From: CAIWHR01 sp039931775 | Lineage (GTDB): Bacteria; Pseudomonadota; Gammaproteobacteria; Burkholderiales; Casimicrobiaceae | DNA: 51,276 bases | Assembly: GCA_039931775.1 (NCBI GenBank) | Contig: JBDTRG010000178.1 | Span: forward strand, 1-51,276 | Direction of reading: 5' to 3' | Shown here: positions 16,082 through 25,617 of the stretch, piece after piece | Layout of the letters: the number at the start of each line of letters is the position of its first letter | Numbering within the stretch: position 1 is the first letter of the stretch | Made by a program: the position numbers and the translations under genes | Notes under the pieces: model-generated | What the model was told of the DNA's origin: nothing | Databases searched by the model: none | The model's input: only the letters and a program-made list of their open reading frames with translations

Positions 16082-16963
16082 ATGAACGACGACCGAACCG
16101 ACAAACCGGACAAGCCGACGCTCCTCGAGCGGCTGTCGGCGTTCCTGACGCGCGAGCCCGAGGACCGGGAGGAACTCCTCGAGCTCCTCCACGGCGCGTT
16201 CGAGCACAAGCTGCTCGACGCCGACGCGCTGTCGATGATCGAGGGCGTGCTGCAGGTCTCCGAGATGACCGTGCGCGACATCATGATCCCGCGCGCGCAG
16301 ATGGACGTGGTGTCGATCGACGATGATCCGGCCGATTTCCTGCCGATCGTGCTCGAGACCAAGCACTCCCGTTTTCCCGTGGTCGGCGAGAACAAGGACG
16401 ACGTCGTCGGCATCCTGCTCGCCAAGGAATTGCTGAACTTCTACCGCACCCCCGACAGCTTCAGCGTGCGCGACACGCTGCGGCCGGCGGTCTTCGTGCC
16501 GGAATCGAAGCGGTTGAACGTGCTGCTGCGCGACTTTCGCGCCAACCGCAATCACATCGCGATCGTCGTCGACGAATACGGTGGCGTGTCCGGCCTCGTC
16601 ACGATCGAGGACGTGCTGGAACAGATCGTCGGCGACATCGAGGACGAGTACGACTTCGACGAGAGCGAGGACAACATCATCGCCGAGGCGCACGGCCGGC
16701 ACCGCGTGAAGGCGCAGACCGAGATCGGCGACTTCAACACCCATTTCGGCACGGACTTCGCCGACGACGAGTTCGACACGGTCGGCGGCCTCGTGCTGCA
16801 GGCGTTCGGCCGCCTGCCCAAACGGGGCGAGACCGCCAACATCGGCGATTTCCTCTTCCACGTCGTTCGCGCCGACAGCCGCCGGCTGTACACGCTGCAG
16901 GTCGAGCCGGCGATCGCACGGGCGCCGGCCGCCAGCGCCGTGCCACCGCCCGGCGAGCACTGA
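16082..16963 (+). CDS. corC: CorC/YbeX-type CBS-domain protein
   Basis: A 293-residue cytoplasmic protein. A leading segment is followed by two CBS domains (about residues 60-120 and 130-185: TVRDIMIPRAQMDVVSI, then HIAIVVDEYGGVSGLVTIED). A C-terminal transporter-associated CorC/HlyC domain ends with FLFHVVRADSRRLYTLQVE. The family is linked to magnesium/cobalt efflux and to ribosome metabolism. Its position between ybeY and lnt identifies it as YbeX. Confidence 0.92.
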   Translation: MNDDRTDKPDKPTLLERLSAFLTREPEDREELLELLHGAFEHKLLDADALSMIEGVLQVSEMTVRDIMIPRAQMDVVSIDDDPADFLPIVLETKHSRFPVVGENKDDVVGILLAKELLNFYRTPDSFSVRDTLRPAVFVPESKRLNVLLRDFRANRNHIAIVVDEYGGVSGLVTIEDVLEQIVGDIEDEYDFDESEDNIIAEAHGRHRVKAQTEIGDFNTHFGTDFADDEFDTVGGLVLQAFGRLPKRGETANIGDFLFHVVRADSRRLYTLQVEPAIARAPAASAVPPPGEH

Positions 16964-17025
16964 CCCGTGCGCGGCGCCTCGGCGCGCGGCCGGAACCCGC
17001 GGATGAAACCGGCCAAGGGCCCCGG

Positions 17026-18570
17026 ATGAAGTCGGCCGGCGTCTGGCCGCTCGCGTTCGCGCTCGCCGCCGGCGTCGCCACGGTGTTCGCGTTCGCTCCG
17101 TTCGACTTCTCGTGGCTGCCCGTGATCACGCTCGCGTCGCTCGTTCTGCTCTGGCAGGGCGCGAGCGCGGCGCGCGGCGCCGCGGCGCTGGGATTCGCGT
17201 TCGGCATCGGACTTTTCGGGACCGGCGCATCGTGGGTCTACATCGCACTCAACACGTTCGGCGGCATGCCAGCTCCCCTCGCGGCAGTCGGCACCGCGGG
17301 GTTCTGCGCATTTCTGGCGCTCTATCCCGCCGCCGTCGGCTGGCTCGCGGTCAAATGGACGGCCGCAGGATCCTGGCCGCGCGCGCTCGCGGCAGCGGCG
17401 TTGTGGCCGCTAGTCGAATGGGCGCGCAGCGTCATCTTCACCGGCTTCCCCTGGCTCTCGCTGGGTTACGCGGCACTGCCCGGAGGCTCGTCGAATCCGC
17501 TGGCCGGGTATGCGCCGGTCGGCGGCGTGTTCCTGGTATCCCTCGCTTTCTCGCTTGCTGCGGCCGCGCTGGCGCTCACGATCGACGCCGCGAGCGTGGC
17601 GGCCAGAGCGCGGGCCGCCACAACGGCCGGTGCCATTCTCGTCATCGTCGCGGGCGGCGCGGCGCTCGGACGCGTCGAATGGACGTCTACGGCGGGGCGT
17701 CCCCTCGCGGTGTCGCTCGTCCAGGGCAACGTCGCGCAGGAGTTGAAGTTCGATCCGGAGTTTCGCCCGAAGACGTTCGGTCTCTACACCGAACTCGTCG
17801 CCGCGAGCCGCGGACGCCTCGTCGTGTTGCCGGAGAGCGCGTTCCCGGTGTTCGCCGACGAGGTTCCCGACGCGGTGCTGCTGGAGATCATCAGCACGGT
17901 CGTGCCGAGGAACGGCGATGCGCTTGTCGGGATGTTCACGATGGAACCGCCGGTCGAGCCCGGCGGAACGCCCCGCTTTTACAACAGCGTCGTCAGCGTC
18001 GGCACCGCGGTGCCGCAGCTCTACCGGAAGCGGCACCTCGTTCCGTTCGGCGAGACGATTCCGCTCGAGCCTGTGTTCGGATGGTTCATCCGCAAGATCC
18101 TGGCGATCCCGCTCGCGAGCCAGGCCCGCGGCGACGCGGATCCGCCTCCGTTGGAGCTCGCCGGACAGCGGGTCGCCGTCAACATCTGCTACGAGGACGC
18201 GTTCGGCGCCGACCTCCGCCGCCAAGCCGGAGTCGCGACGCTCCTCGTCAACGTCACCAACGATGCCTGGTACGGCCGATCGCTTGCGGCCCTGCAGCAC
18301 AATCAGATCGCCGCAATGCGCGCGCTCGAAACCGGCCGCCCGCTGCTCCGCGCGACCAACACCGGCATCACGTCGTCGATCGGCCACGACGGTCGGGAGT
18401 TGGCACGCCTCCCTTGGTTCACGCGCGGCATTCTCGAGGTCGAAATCACGGGCCGGCAGGGCTCGACGCCTTACGTCGAGTGGGGCGACGCCGCGGCCGG
18501 CGCGATTGCGCTGGCGTTGTTCGTCGCGGCGCTCGCGGCCCGCCGGCACGCCGGGAATCCGACCGCCTGA
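17026..18570 (+). CDS. lnt: Apolipoprotein N-acyltransferase Lnt
   Basis: A 514-residue inner-membrane enzyme that adds the third acyl chain to lipoproteins. The N-terminal half contains several hydrophobic helices. The nitrilase-like periplasmic domain carries the catalytic Glu (VLPESAFPVF), Lys (YRKRHLVPFGE) and Cys (NICYEDAFG). A last hydrophobic segment lies at the C-terminus. It closes the ybeZ-ybeY-corC-lnt operon after a 62-base gap. Lipoproteins it would serve occur in this window: the metalloprotease, the MltD-like protein and LptM. Confidence 0.94.
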   Translation: MKSAGVWPLAFALAAGVATVFAFAPFDFSWLPVITLASLVLLWQGASAARGAAALGFAFGIGLFGTGASWVYIALNTFGGMPAPLAAVGTAGFCAFLALYPAAVGWLAVKWTAAGSWPRALAAAALWPLVEWARSVIFTGFPWLSLGYAALPGGSSNPLAGYAPVGGVFLVSLAFSLAAAALALTIDAASVAARARAATTAGAILVIVAGGAALGRVEWTSTAGRPLAVSLVQGNVAQELKFDPEFRPKTFGLYTELVAASRGRLVVLPESAFPVFADEVPDAVLLEIISTVVPRNGDALVGMFTMEPPVEPGGTPRFYNSVVSVGTAVPQLYRKRHLVPFGETIPLEPVFGWFIRKILAIPLASQARGDADPPPLELAGQRVAVNICYEDAFGADLRRQAGVATLLVNVTNDAWYGRSLAALQHNQIAAMRALETGRPLLRATNTGITSSIGHDGRELARLPWFTRGILEVEITGRQGSTPYVEWGDAAAGAIALALFVAALAARRHAGNPTA

Positions 18571-18638
18571 CCCCGCCGCGCTTCGTCCGCTGGGGCGATG
18601 CCGGTAAACTGCGCGTTTTCCGCCGCCCGCGCCACGCG

Positions 18639-19556
18639 ATGCTCACCTTCCAGCAGATCATCAAGAACCTCCAGGACTACTGGGATCGTCACGGCTGCGC
18701 TCTGCTGCAACCGTACGACATGGAGGTCGGCGCCGGCACGTCGCACACGGCGACGTTTCTGCGCGCGCTCGGACCCGAGCCTTGGCGAGCCGCCTACGTG
18801 CAGCCGTCGCGTCGCCCGAAGGATGGCCGCTACGGCGAGAATCCGAACCGGATGCAGCACTACTATCAGTTTCAGGTCGTGCTGAAGCCTTCGCCGCCGG
18901 ACATTCTCGAGCTCTATCTGGGCTCGCTCGAAGCGCTCGGGTTCGATCTGCGAAAGAACGACGTCCGCTTTGTCGAGGATGACTGGGAGAATCCGACGCT
19001 GGGCGCCTGGGGCCTCGGCTGGGAGGTCTGGCTCAACGGAATGGAAGTGACGCAGTTCACCTACTTTCAACAGGTCGGCGGCCTCGACTGCAATCCGATC
19101 ACCGGCGAGATCACCTACGGCCTCGAGCGCCTCGCCATGTACCTGCAGAACAAGGAGAACGTGTTCGATCTCGTCTGGACCGAATGGACGGGAAGCGGGG
19201 TAACGCGCCGGCTGACCTACCGCGACGTCTACCATCAGAACGAGGTCGAGCAGTCGACGTACAACTTCGAGCTGGCCAACGCGCCGAAACTCTTCGAACT
19301 GTTCGCGTTTTTCGAGTCGGAGGCGAAGCGGCTGCTCGAAGCGAAGCTGCCGTTGCCCGGCTACGAGATGATCCTGAAGGCGGTGCACACATTCAATCTG
19401 CTGGACGCACGCGGCGCGATCTCGGTGACCGAGCGCGCGGCGTACATCGGCAGGATCCGGACGCTTTCGCGACTCGTCGCGCAGACCTACGTCGATTCGC
19501 GCGAAGCGCTGGGCTTTCCGATGCTTCCGGACGGCATCCAGGCCCTCGCGGCATGA
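18639..19556 (+). CDS. glyQ: Glycyl-tRNA synthetase alpha subunit
   Basis: A 305-residue catalytic subunit of the tetrameric bacterial GlyRS. It begins TFQQIIKNLQDYWDRHGC and has the conserved QPYDMEVGAGTSHTATFLRA, YVQPSRRPKDGRYGENPNR and FQVVLKPSPPDI motifs of class II GlyRS alpha. Its stop overlaps the glyS start (ATGA), consistent with equimolar synthesis. Confidence 0.97.
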   Translation: MLTFQQIIKNLQDYWDRHGCALLQPYDMEVGAGTSHTATFLRALGPEPWRAAYVQPSRRPKDGRYGENPNRMQHYYQFQVVLKPSPPDILELYLGSLEALGFDLRKNDVRFVEDDWENPTLGAWGLGWEVWLNGMEVTQFTYFQQVGGLDCNPITGEITYGLERLAMYLQNKENVFDLVWTEWTGSGVTRRLTYRDVYHQNEVEQSTYNFELANAPKLFELFAFFESEAKRLLEAKLPLPGYEMILKAVHTFNLLDARGAISVTERAAYIGRIRTLSRLVAQTYVDSREALGFPMLPDGIQALAA

Positions 19557-21676
19557 AATCACCCGCAACACTCGTCGTCGAGATCTTCACCGAGGAGTTG
19601 CCGCCGAAGGCGCTGAAGCGGCTCGGCGAGGCGTTTGCCGCCGCCCTCGACACCGGGCTCGCCGAACGCGGCTTCAAGACCGCCGCGAGCGCAGTCACGC
19701 CGTACGCGACGCCCCGTCGGCTTGGCGTGGCGATCACGCACGTGCTCGCACGATCGCCGGACGAGCCCTTCACGCAGAAGCTCATGCCGAAATCGGTGGC
19801 GTTGGACGTCGACGGCAAGCTGACGGTCGCGCTGCAACGCAAGCTTGCCGGAATGGGCCGCGCCGCCCTCGCCGAACGGTGGCCCAATGCCGATGGCTCC
19901 GACAGCCTGACCGTCGAATCCGACGGGAAGGTGGAGGCGGTGTTCCTGCGTTCGATTGCTGCAGGGAGTCCACTTCAGAACGGCCTGCAGGGGGCCCTCG
20001 ACGACACGCTCGAAAAGCTCCCGATCCCGAAAGTCATGAGCTATGCAGGTGCCGGCGGCTATTACAACGACGTCAAATTCGTGCGTCCGGCCCACCGCCT
20101 GCTGGCACTGCATGGCGCGGAGGTGGTCGACGTGAAGGCCCTCGGGCTCGACGCCGGTCGCGTCACGGGCGGCCACCGGTTCCTCTCGCGGCCCGACCTG
20201 CAGATCGCAACCGCTGAGGCGTACGAGGAGATGCTGCGCGCCGAGGGCAAGGTGATTGCCGGCTTCGCCGAGCGCCGTGCAGCAATCGCCGACGCGCTGA
20301 CCCGCGCAGCCGCGGGCGCGACGATCATCATGCCCGATGCGTTGCAGGACGAGGTGACCGGGATGGTCGAGTGGCCCGTCGTCTACGAAGGCCGATTCGA
20401 TCCGGCGTTCCTGACCGTGCCCCAGGAATGCCTGATCCTGACCATGCAGCAGAACCAGAAATACTTCGCGCTGGCCGACCGCGACGGCAAGCTCGTCCCG
20501 CGCTTCCTGCTCGTGAGCAACCTCGAGACCGGCGATCCTGGCGCGATCATCCAGGGCAACGAACGAGTGCTGCGCGCGCGGCTCGCCGACGCCCGGTTCT
20601 TCTTCGACCAGGACCGCAAGGTCCGGCTCGAGACGCGCGTGCCGAAACTCGCGAGCGTGATCCATCACAACAAGCTCGGCACTCAGCTCGAGCGCGTGTC
20701 GCGGGTGGCGGCCTTGGCGGGCGAGTTCGCCGCACTCCTCGGTGCCGATCGCGACCAGAGCATCCGCGCCGCGCACCTCGCAAAGGCCGATCTCACGACC
20801 GACATGGTCGGCGAGTTCCCCGAACTGCAGGGATTGATGGGCCGCTATTACGCCGAAAACGACGGCGAGCCCCCGGCGATCGCCGCCGCGATCGAGCAGC
20901 ACTACTGGCCGCGATTTGCCGGCGATGCGCTGCCGGAGGGGCCGGTTGCCCAGGCGGTTGCGCTCGCCGACAAGCTCGAGACACTCGCCGGCATGTTCGG
21001 CATCGGCGCCCAACCGACCGGCGACAAGGATCCGTTCGGACTCCGCCGCGCCGCGCTCGGCATCATCCGGATACTGATCGAAAGGCGCTTGCCGGTGCTT
21101 CTCCCGGCGCTGGTCAGCCAGGCATTTGGTGTTTTCGCCGGCGTACCCGCCGTAAAGGATGCGCATGCGGCGCTGGAAAATTTCATCTACGACCGGCTGC
21201 GGGGTTATCTTCGCGATCTCGGCTTCACGGCGAATCAGATTGCAGCCGCAGTCGATTCGCGGCCCGCGGAGGTCTACCTGGTGCCCGCCCGGCTTTCGGC
21301 AGTACAGGCATTCGAAAAGCTGCCGGAGGCCGGTACGCTCGCCGCCGCGAACAAGCGCATCGTCAACATCCTGCGCAAGGACGAAAGCGCCGCCGCGACG
21401 GTCGTCGACCGGGCACGGCTGACCGACGGCGCCGAGCACGACCTCTATCTCGCGTTCCAGAAACTGCAACCCATCGTCGACGACGCTTGCGCGGCAGGCG
21501 ACTTCGCCGGCGCGCTGCTGGCGCTCGCGACGGCCCGACCGGCCGTCGACCGGTTCTTCGACGACGTGATGGTCATGGCGGACGACCCGGCGCTCCGCGC
21601 CAACCGCCTCGCGCTGCTGCGCGGCGTGGCGACGACGATGAACCGCGTCGCCGACATCTCCAAGCTGGCTGCCTAG
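19553..21676 (+). CDS. glyS: Glycyl-tRNA synthetase beta subunit
   Basis: A 707-residue tRNA-binding subunit. It starts with TLVVEIFTEELPPKALKRL, contains QQNQKYFALADRDGKL and FFFDQDRKVRLE, and has the HD-like part LAKADLTTDMVGEFPELQG. The C-terminal DALR/anticodon-binding domain follows. Coupled to glyQ by a 4-base overlap and followed by gmhB after 4 bases. Confidence 0.97.
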   Translation: MKSPATLVVEIFTEELPPKALKRLGEAFAAALDTGLAERGFKTAASAVTPYATPRRLGVAITHVLARSPDEPFTQKLMPKSVALDVDGKLTVALQRKLAGMGRAALAERWPNADGSDSLTVESDGKVEAVFLRSIAAGSPLQNGLQGALDDTLEKLPIPKVMSYAGAGGYYNDVKFVRPAHRLLALHGAEVVDVKALGLDAGRVTGGHRFLSRPDLQIATAEAYEEMLRAEGKVIAGFAERRAAIADALTRAAAGATIIMPDALQDEVTGMVEWPVVYEGRFDPAFLTVPQECLILTMQQNQKYFALADRDGKLVPRFLLVSNLETGDPGAIIQGNERVLRARLADARFFFDQDRKVRLETRVPKLASVIHHNKLGTQLERVSRVAALAGEFAALLGADRDQSIRAAHLAKADLTTDMVGEFPELQGLMGRYYAENDGEPPAIAAAIEQHYWPRFAGDALPEGPVAQAVALADKLETLAGMFGIGAQPTGDKDPFGLRRAALGIIRILIERRLPVLLPALVSQAFGVFAGVPAVKDAHAALENFIYDRLRGYLRDLGFTANQIAAAVDSRPAEVYLVPARLSAVQAFEKLPEAGTLAAANKRIVNILRKDESAAATVVDRARLTDGAEHDLYLAFQKLQPIVDDACAAGDFAGALLALATARPAVDRFFDDVMVMADDPALRANRLALLRGVATTMNRVADISKLAA

Positions 21677-21680
21677 CGAC

Positions 21681-22262
21681 ATGGTCCAGCTCGCCTCCGA
21701 AGCGGTTTCGCCCACGCGCGCCGTCAAGCTGATCGTTCTCGACCGCGACGGCGTGATCAACCACGACAGCGCCCAGTTCATCAAGTCGCCCGACGAATGG
21801 CGACCCATTCCCGGGAGCCTCGAGGCGATCGCGCGGCTGAACCATGCCGGCTTTCGCGTCGTCATCGCGACCAACCAGTCGGGCATCGGCCGCGGCCTCT
21901 TCGACATGGCGACGCTCAATACCATCCACGAGAAGATGCATCGGGCGCTGGCCTTGGCCGGCGGCCGGATCGACGCCTTGTTCTATTGCCCGCACACGGC
22001 GGATTCGCAATGCGAATGCCGAAAGCCGAACACGGGGATGCTGAAAGAGATCGGGGTGCGTTTCGGCGTCGACATGACCGGCGTGCCGTGCGTCGGTGAC
22101 TCGGTGCGCGATCTGCTGGCCGCGGATGCCGTCGGCGCGCAGCCGATGCTGGTGTTGACAGGCAAGGGCGAGAAGACGCTGCGCGACGGAAATTTCCCCA
22201 AGAACACCGTGATCTTCCCGGACCTGGCCTTCGCCGCGTCGGCGCTATTGACCGGAGAGTAA
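21681..22262 (+). CDS. gmhB: D-glycero-D-manno-heptose 1,7-bisphosphate 7-phosphatase GmhB
   Basis: A 193-residue HAD phosphatase of LPS heptose synthesis. The nucleophile motif is VLDRDGVIN, motif II lies in IATNQSG, and the zinc-loop cysteines are in CPHTADSQCECRKP. CVGDSVRDLLAA provides the acidic metal ligands. The glyS-gmhB-plsC order is common in betaproteobacteria and links outer-membrane lipid genes to glyQS. Confidence 0.93.
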   Translation: MVQLASEAVSPTRAVKLIVLDRDGVINHDSAQFIKSPDEWRPIPGSLEAIARLNHAGFRVVIATNQSGIGRGLFDMATLNTIHEKMHRALALAGGRIDALFYCPHTADSQCECRKPNTGMLKEIGVRFGVDMTGVPCVGDSVRDLLAADAVGAQPMLVLTGKGEKTLRDGNFPKNTVIFPDLAFAASALLTGE

Positions 22263-22269
22263 AGGCGGC

Positions 22270-22995
22270 ATGTCGGCCCTCCGATCGCTCGTCTTCCTGC
22301 TTTTCCAATGCGTCGTCACGCCCGCCTACGCCTTCGCGATGGTGGCGCTGTTCTGGTTGCCGCGCGTGCCGATGTTCGGGATGGCGGCATCCTGGTGCCG
22401 CGTCAATCTGTGGGGCGCGCGCTGGATCTGCGGCATTCGGTACCGGATGCTGGGCGCGGAGAACATCCCGACCACACCGCACATCGTACTGTCGAAGCAC
22501 AGTTCGACCTGGGAGACCCTCGCGCTGACGATGTTCTTTCCGCCGCTCGCGTTCGTCGCGAAGAAGGAGCTGCTGTCGATCCCGTTCTTCGGCTGGGGCT
22601 TCGCGCTCGCTTCGCCGATCACCATCGACCGCAAAGCCGGGACCGACGCGATGCACCAGATCGCGGCCCAGGGCCGCGAACGGTTTCGCCAGGGCTTCTG
22701 GATCGTCCTGTATCCCGAAGGCACGCGGATCCGGGCGGGCCGGCGCAGCAAATACAAGACCGGCGGAGCGAGGCTCGCGATCGAGCTCGGCGTGCCGGTG
22801 CTTCCCGTCGCGCACAATGCAGGCTATCTTTGGCCCAGGGGCGTCTTCGGGAAGCTTCCCGGTACCATCACGGTCTCGATAGGGAAACCGATCCCGCCCG
22901 AGACCAAGGATGCGCAGACATTGATGCAGGAAGCCGAAGCGTGGATCGAGGCCGAGGTCGAGCGACTCGGCCGGCCCGACGGGATCGCGGCGTGA
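22270..22995 (+). CDS. plsC: 1-acyl-sn-glycerol-3-phosphate acyltransferase PlsC
   Basis: A 241-residue membrane-associated acyltransferase. An N-terminal hydrophobic stretch is followed by motif I KHSSTWET, an H-x4-E form instead of H-x4-D, and motif III YPEGTRIRAG. It transfers an acyl chain to lysophosphatidate to make phosphatidate. The E-for-D variant also occurs in related betaproteobacterial enzymes as far as I recall, so it need not mean loss of activity. The downstream metallopeptidase gene begins near its stop. Confidence 0.92.
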   Translation: MSALRSLVFLLFQCVVTPAYAFAMVALFWLPRVPMFGMAASWCRVNLWGARWICGIRYRMLGAENIPTTPHIVLSKHSSTWETLALTMFFPPLAFVAKKELLSIPFFGWGFALASPITIDRKAGTDAMHQIAAQGRERFRQGFWIVLYPEGTRIRAGRRSKYKTGGARLAIELGVPVLPVAHNAGYLWPRGVFGKLPGTITVSIGKPIPPETKDAQTLMQEAEAWIEAEVERLGRPDGIAA

Positions 22996-23021
22996 GGCGA
23001 TTGCCGGCCAAGGATCCTCCG

Positions 23022-23816
23022 GTGCGCAAAGCGCCGCCCGAGGTTGCCCGTCTGCGCCTGCGCGACATCTTCGGCGGCAATCCCGACGGTGGGCAGCCGC
23101 GCGAAGAAGGACAGACGCGCCGGATCGTGCTTTCCGGCCAGGAGGTCGACTACCGGCTCATCCGCGCGCGCCGACGCACGATCGGCATGCAGATCGGCCT
23201 GTCGGGGCTCACGGTGCGGGCACCGCGCTGGGTGTCGATCCGCGAAATCGAATCGACGCTGACGGAGCGCGACCAATGGATCGTCCGCTCGCTGGCCGAA
23301 TGGCGGGCGCGGCGGCGCGATGTGCTGCCGCGAGCCTGGAAGACCGGCGCACCGATCCTCTACCTCGGACGCGAACTGACGCTCGCCGTCCACCCGGCGC
23401 GCACGCGCGAGATCGCCGCGGATCTCCTCAATCTGTCCGTGCTGCACCCGGCCGCCGAGGACGAGCGGCAGGTCGCGGCCTTCGTGGCGCGCTGGCTGCG
23501 CGACGAAGCGCTGCGCCGCCTCGCACCCCACGTCGCGGATTTCGCGGCGCGGGTCACGCCGGCGGCGCCCACGCTAAAGCTCTCCAACGCCCGCTCGGAA
23601 TGGGGGAGCTGCAACCAGAACGGCGTGATCCGCCTCAACTGGAGGCTGATCCATCTGCCACCCGAACTCGCGCTGTACATCGTCGCGCACGAAGTCGCGC
23701 ATCTCGTCGAGCTCAACCATTCGCCGCGGTTCTGGAACCTCGTCGAAACCCTTTTCCCCGGCCACGCCGAAGCGCGCCGCACGTTGGACGACTGGACCGC
23801 GCTGCTCGAGGCCTGA
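23022..23816 (+). CDS. YgjP-type zinc metallopeptidase (SprT/DUF45 family)
   Basis: A 264-residue protein with a C-terminal metallopeptidase site: VAHEVAHLVELNHSPRFW gives HExxH plus a downstream His ligand. It is preceded by the family's RSEWGSCNQNGVIRLNWRLI. The N-terminal part has the IRARRRTIGMQIGLSGLTVRAP beta-rich region. The function of YgjP proteins is poorly defined. GTG at 23022 is chosen because AAGGA lies 7 bases before it. GTG at 22992, overlapping the plsC stop, is an alternative. Confidence 0.88.
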   Translation: MRKAPPEVARLRLRDIFGGNPDGGQPREEGQTRRIVLSGQEVDYRLIRARRRTIGMQIGLSGLTVRAPRWVSIREIESTLTERDQWIVRSLAEWRARRRDVLPRAWKTGAPILYLGRELTLAVHPARTREIAADLLNLSVLHPAAEDERQVAAFVARWLRDEALRRLAPHVADFAARVTPAAPTLKLSNARSEWGSCNQNGVIRLNWRLIHLPPELALYIVAHEVAHLVELNHSPRFWNLVETLFPGHAEARRTLDDWTALLEA

Positions 23817-23887
23817 GCTCTATTGCGGTGCGCGGGTGCCGCAGCAATCGTCGTTGCGCCTCCCGTTCCCTGTTACGATTCCACTCG

Positions 23888-24127
23888 ATGTTCCGCGATT
23901 CCCTTGTTCGTTTCCGCCGCGCGTCCTCGGCTTTGGCTGTGGCCGCCGCGCTCGGCGCTATCCCGCTCGGCGGGTGCGGCGTGAAGGGACCGCTGAAGCT
24001 GCCGCCACCCGCCACCGCGGCGCCGTCGACACCCTCGGCCACAACGCCATCGTCACCTTCGCCCGGGACATTGTCGGCACCTGCAGCCGGTACGACATCG
24101 GCGCCGCCGGACGAGCGCAAGCCGTGA
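23888..24127 (+). CDS. lptM: LptM-type small lipoprotein
   Basis: A 79-residue lipoprotein: a hydrophobic leader and a lipobox (IPLGGC, Cys about 33) directly followed by the family hallmark GVKGPLKLPP, then a proline/serine/threonine tail. LptM (formerly YifL) helps LptD mature its disulfides in the outer-membrane LPS translocon. It immediately precedes lysA, as in most proteobacteria. The stop overlaps the lysA GTG (GTGA), indicating coupled translation. Confidence 0.88.
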   Translation: MFRDSLVRFRRASSALAVAAALGAIPLGGCGVKGPLKLPPPATAAPSTPSATTPSSPSPGTLSAPAAGTTSAPPDERKP

Positions 24128-25368
24128 CCGCATTCCCGCGTAGCGACGGCGAACTCCACGCCGAACGCGTATCGCTTGCGGCGATCGCCGAGCGCTTCGG
24201 CACGCCGTGCTACGTCTATTCGCGCGCGGCGCTGGAAGCGGGTTTTCGCGCCTTCGACGCCGCCTTCGCCGGCACGCCGCACCTCGTCTGCTACGCGATG
24301 AAGGCGAACTCCAACCTCGCTGTCTTGAATCTGCTGGCGCGGGCGGGCAGCGGATTCGACATCGTTTCCGGCGGCGAACTCGAGCGGGTCATCGCGGCGG
24401 GCGGCGAGGCGGCGAAGACCGTTTTTTCCGGCGTCGGCAAGACCGCGGACGAGATGGAAGGTGCGCTGGCAGCCGGCATCCGCTGCTTCAACGTCGAATC
24501 GGCGGCGGAGTTGGGCGTGCTGGATGCGGTCGCCGGGCGCGTCGGCCGTGTCGCGCCGATTTCGTTGCGGGTCAATCCCGACGTCGACCCGAAGACGCAC
24601 CCGTACATCGCGACCGGCCTCAAGGAGAGCAAGTTCGGTGTCGCCTACAGCGACGCGCCGGCGCTCTATCGGCACGCGGCGACCTTGCCGCACATCGACG
24701 TGCAGGGGATCGATTGCCACATCGGATCCCAGATCACAGACCTCGCCGTTTACGTCGAAACCGCGGAGAAGATGTTCGGACTCGTCGACGCCATCGAGGC
24801 CGGGGGAATCGCCCTTCGCCACATCGACCTGGGCGGCGGACTCGGGATCCGGTATCGCGACGAATCGACGATCGACGCTGCCGACTACGCGCTCGCCGTT
24901 CGCAAGGCGCTGGGGTCGCGACGCCACGAGCTCTTGTTCGAGCCTGGCCGCTTTCTCGTCGGCGCCGCCGGCGTGCTGCTGACCCGCGTCATTTACTTGA
25001 AGCCCGGCCCCGGCCAGAACTTCGCGATCGTCGACGCAGCCATGAACGACCTGCTCCGTCCGGCGCTGTACGACGCATGGCATCCCGTCGAGGCGGTGCG
25101 TCCGCACTCGGGGGAGGCCCGCCGCTGGCAGATCGTCGGGCCGGTATGCGAGAGCGCCGATTTCCTCGCGCATGACCGCGAACTCGTCCTCGCGGCGGGC
25201 GACCTCCTGGCGGTGCGCGCTGCCGGCGCGTACGGCTTCGTCATGAGCTCGAACTACAACACGCGCCCGCGTGCATGCGAGGTCGTCGTCGACGGCGATC
25301 GCGTCCATCTCGCCCGTCCTCGCGAGCGCGTCGCCGAACTTTTCGCGAGCGAATCCACGCTGCCGTGA
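24124..25368 (+). CDS. lysA: Diaminopimelate decarboxylase LysA
   Basis: A 414-residue fold-III PLP enzyme making L-lysine from meso-diaminopimelate. The PLP lysine is K60 in CYAMKANSN. Further motifs are HIGSQI, the phosphate-binding GGGLGIRY, FEPGRFLV, the catalytic CESADFLA, and GAYGFVMSSNYNTRPR. The GTG start overlaps the lptM stop. Lysine output may matter locally, because a protein of extreme lysine content is encoded just downstream, though this is only an observation. Confidence 0.96.
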   Translation: MTAFPRSDGELHAERVSLAAIAERFGTPCYVYSRAALEAGFRAFDAAFAGTPHLVCYAMKANSNLAVLNLLARAGSGFDIVSGGELERVIAAGGEAAKTVFSGVGKTADEMEGALAAGIRCFNVESAAELGVLDAVAGRVGRVAPISLRVNPDVDPKTHPYIATGLKESKFGVAYSDAPALYRHAATLPHIDVQGIDCHIGSQITDLAVYVETAEKMFGLVDAIEAGGIALRHIDLGGGLGIRYRDESTIDAADYALAVRKALGSRRHELLFEPGRFLVGAAGVLLTRVIYLKPGPGQNFAIVDAAMNDLLRPALYDAWHPVEAVRPHSGEARRWQIVGPVCESADFLAHDRELVLAAGDLLAVRAAGAYGFVMSSNYNTRPRACEVVVDGDRVHLARPRERVAELFASESTLP

Positions 25369-25469
25369 TCGTCTGAATTCGCGCGATTTCGCGGCCCGCA
25401 ACCATCGTTTTTCGTGTGTGCGAATTCGCAACACTCGCGCACGCAAGGCTAGGAATTGCCGGAGAATTC

Positions 25470-25497
25470 TTGCAATTCAATAAAATGTGGCTAGAAT
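25470..25497 (+). promoter_or_regulatory. Candidate promoter of the histone H1-like gene
   Basis: TTGCAA (25470-25475) and TAGAAT (25492-25497) are 16 bases apart in a stretch clearly more AT-rich than its surroundings. A second possible pairing is TTGCCG (25456) with TAAAAT (25481). The leader to the ATG is about 115 bases and holds no other gene. Confidence 0.45.
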
Positions 25498-25617
25498 TCA
25501 GGCAGCAGGTAGCAGTGGGTTTGTCAAGTGGTTGAAGTCGAATTTGGCAGACCCAAAGCCGCTTGCGCGAAGCAGAAGCAACATAACAGTTACAGCAACT
25601 CAGACAGGAGAAACGAA

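Noticed and set aside
22492..22520. PlsC motif HSSTWE as a sign of a dead acyltransferase
   Set aside because: The rest of the enzyme is intact and, as I recall, H-x4-E is found in related bacterial enzymes, so inactivity is not supported.
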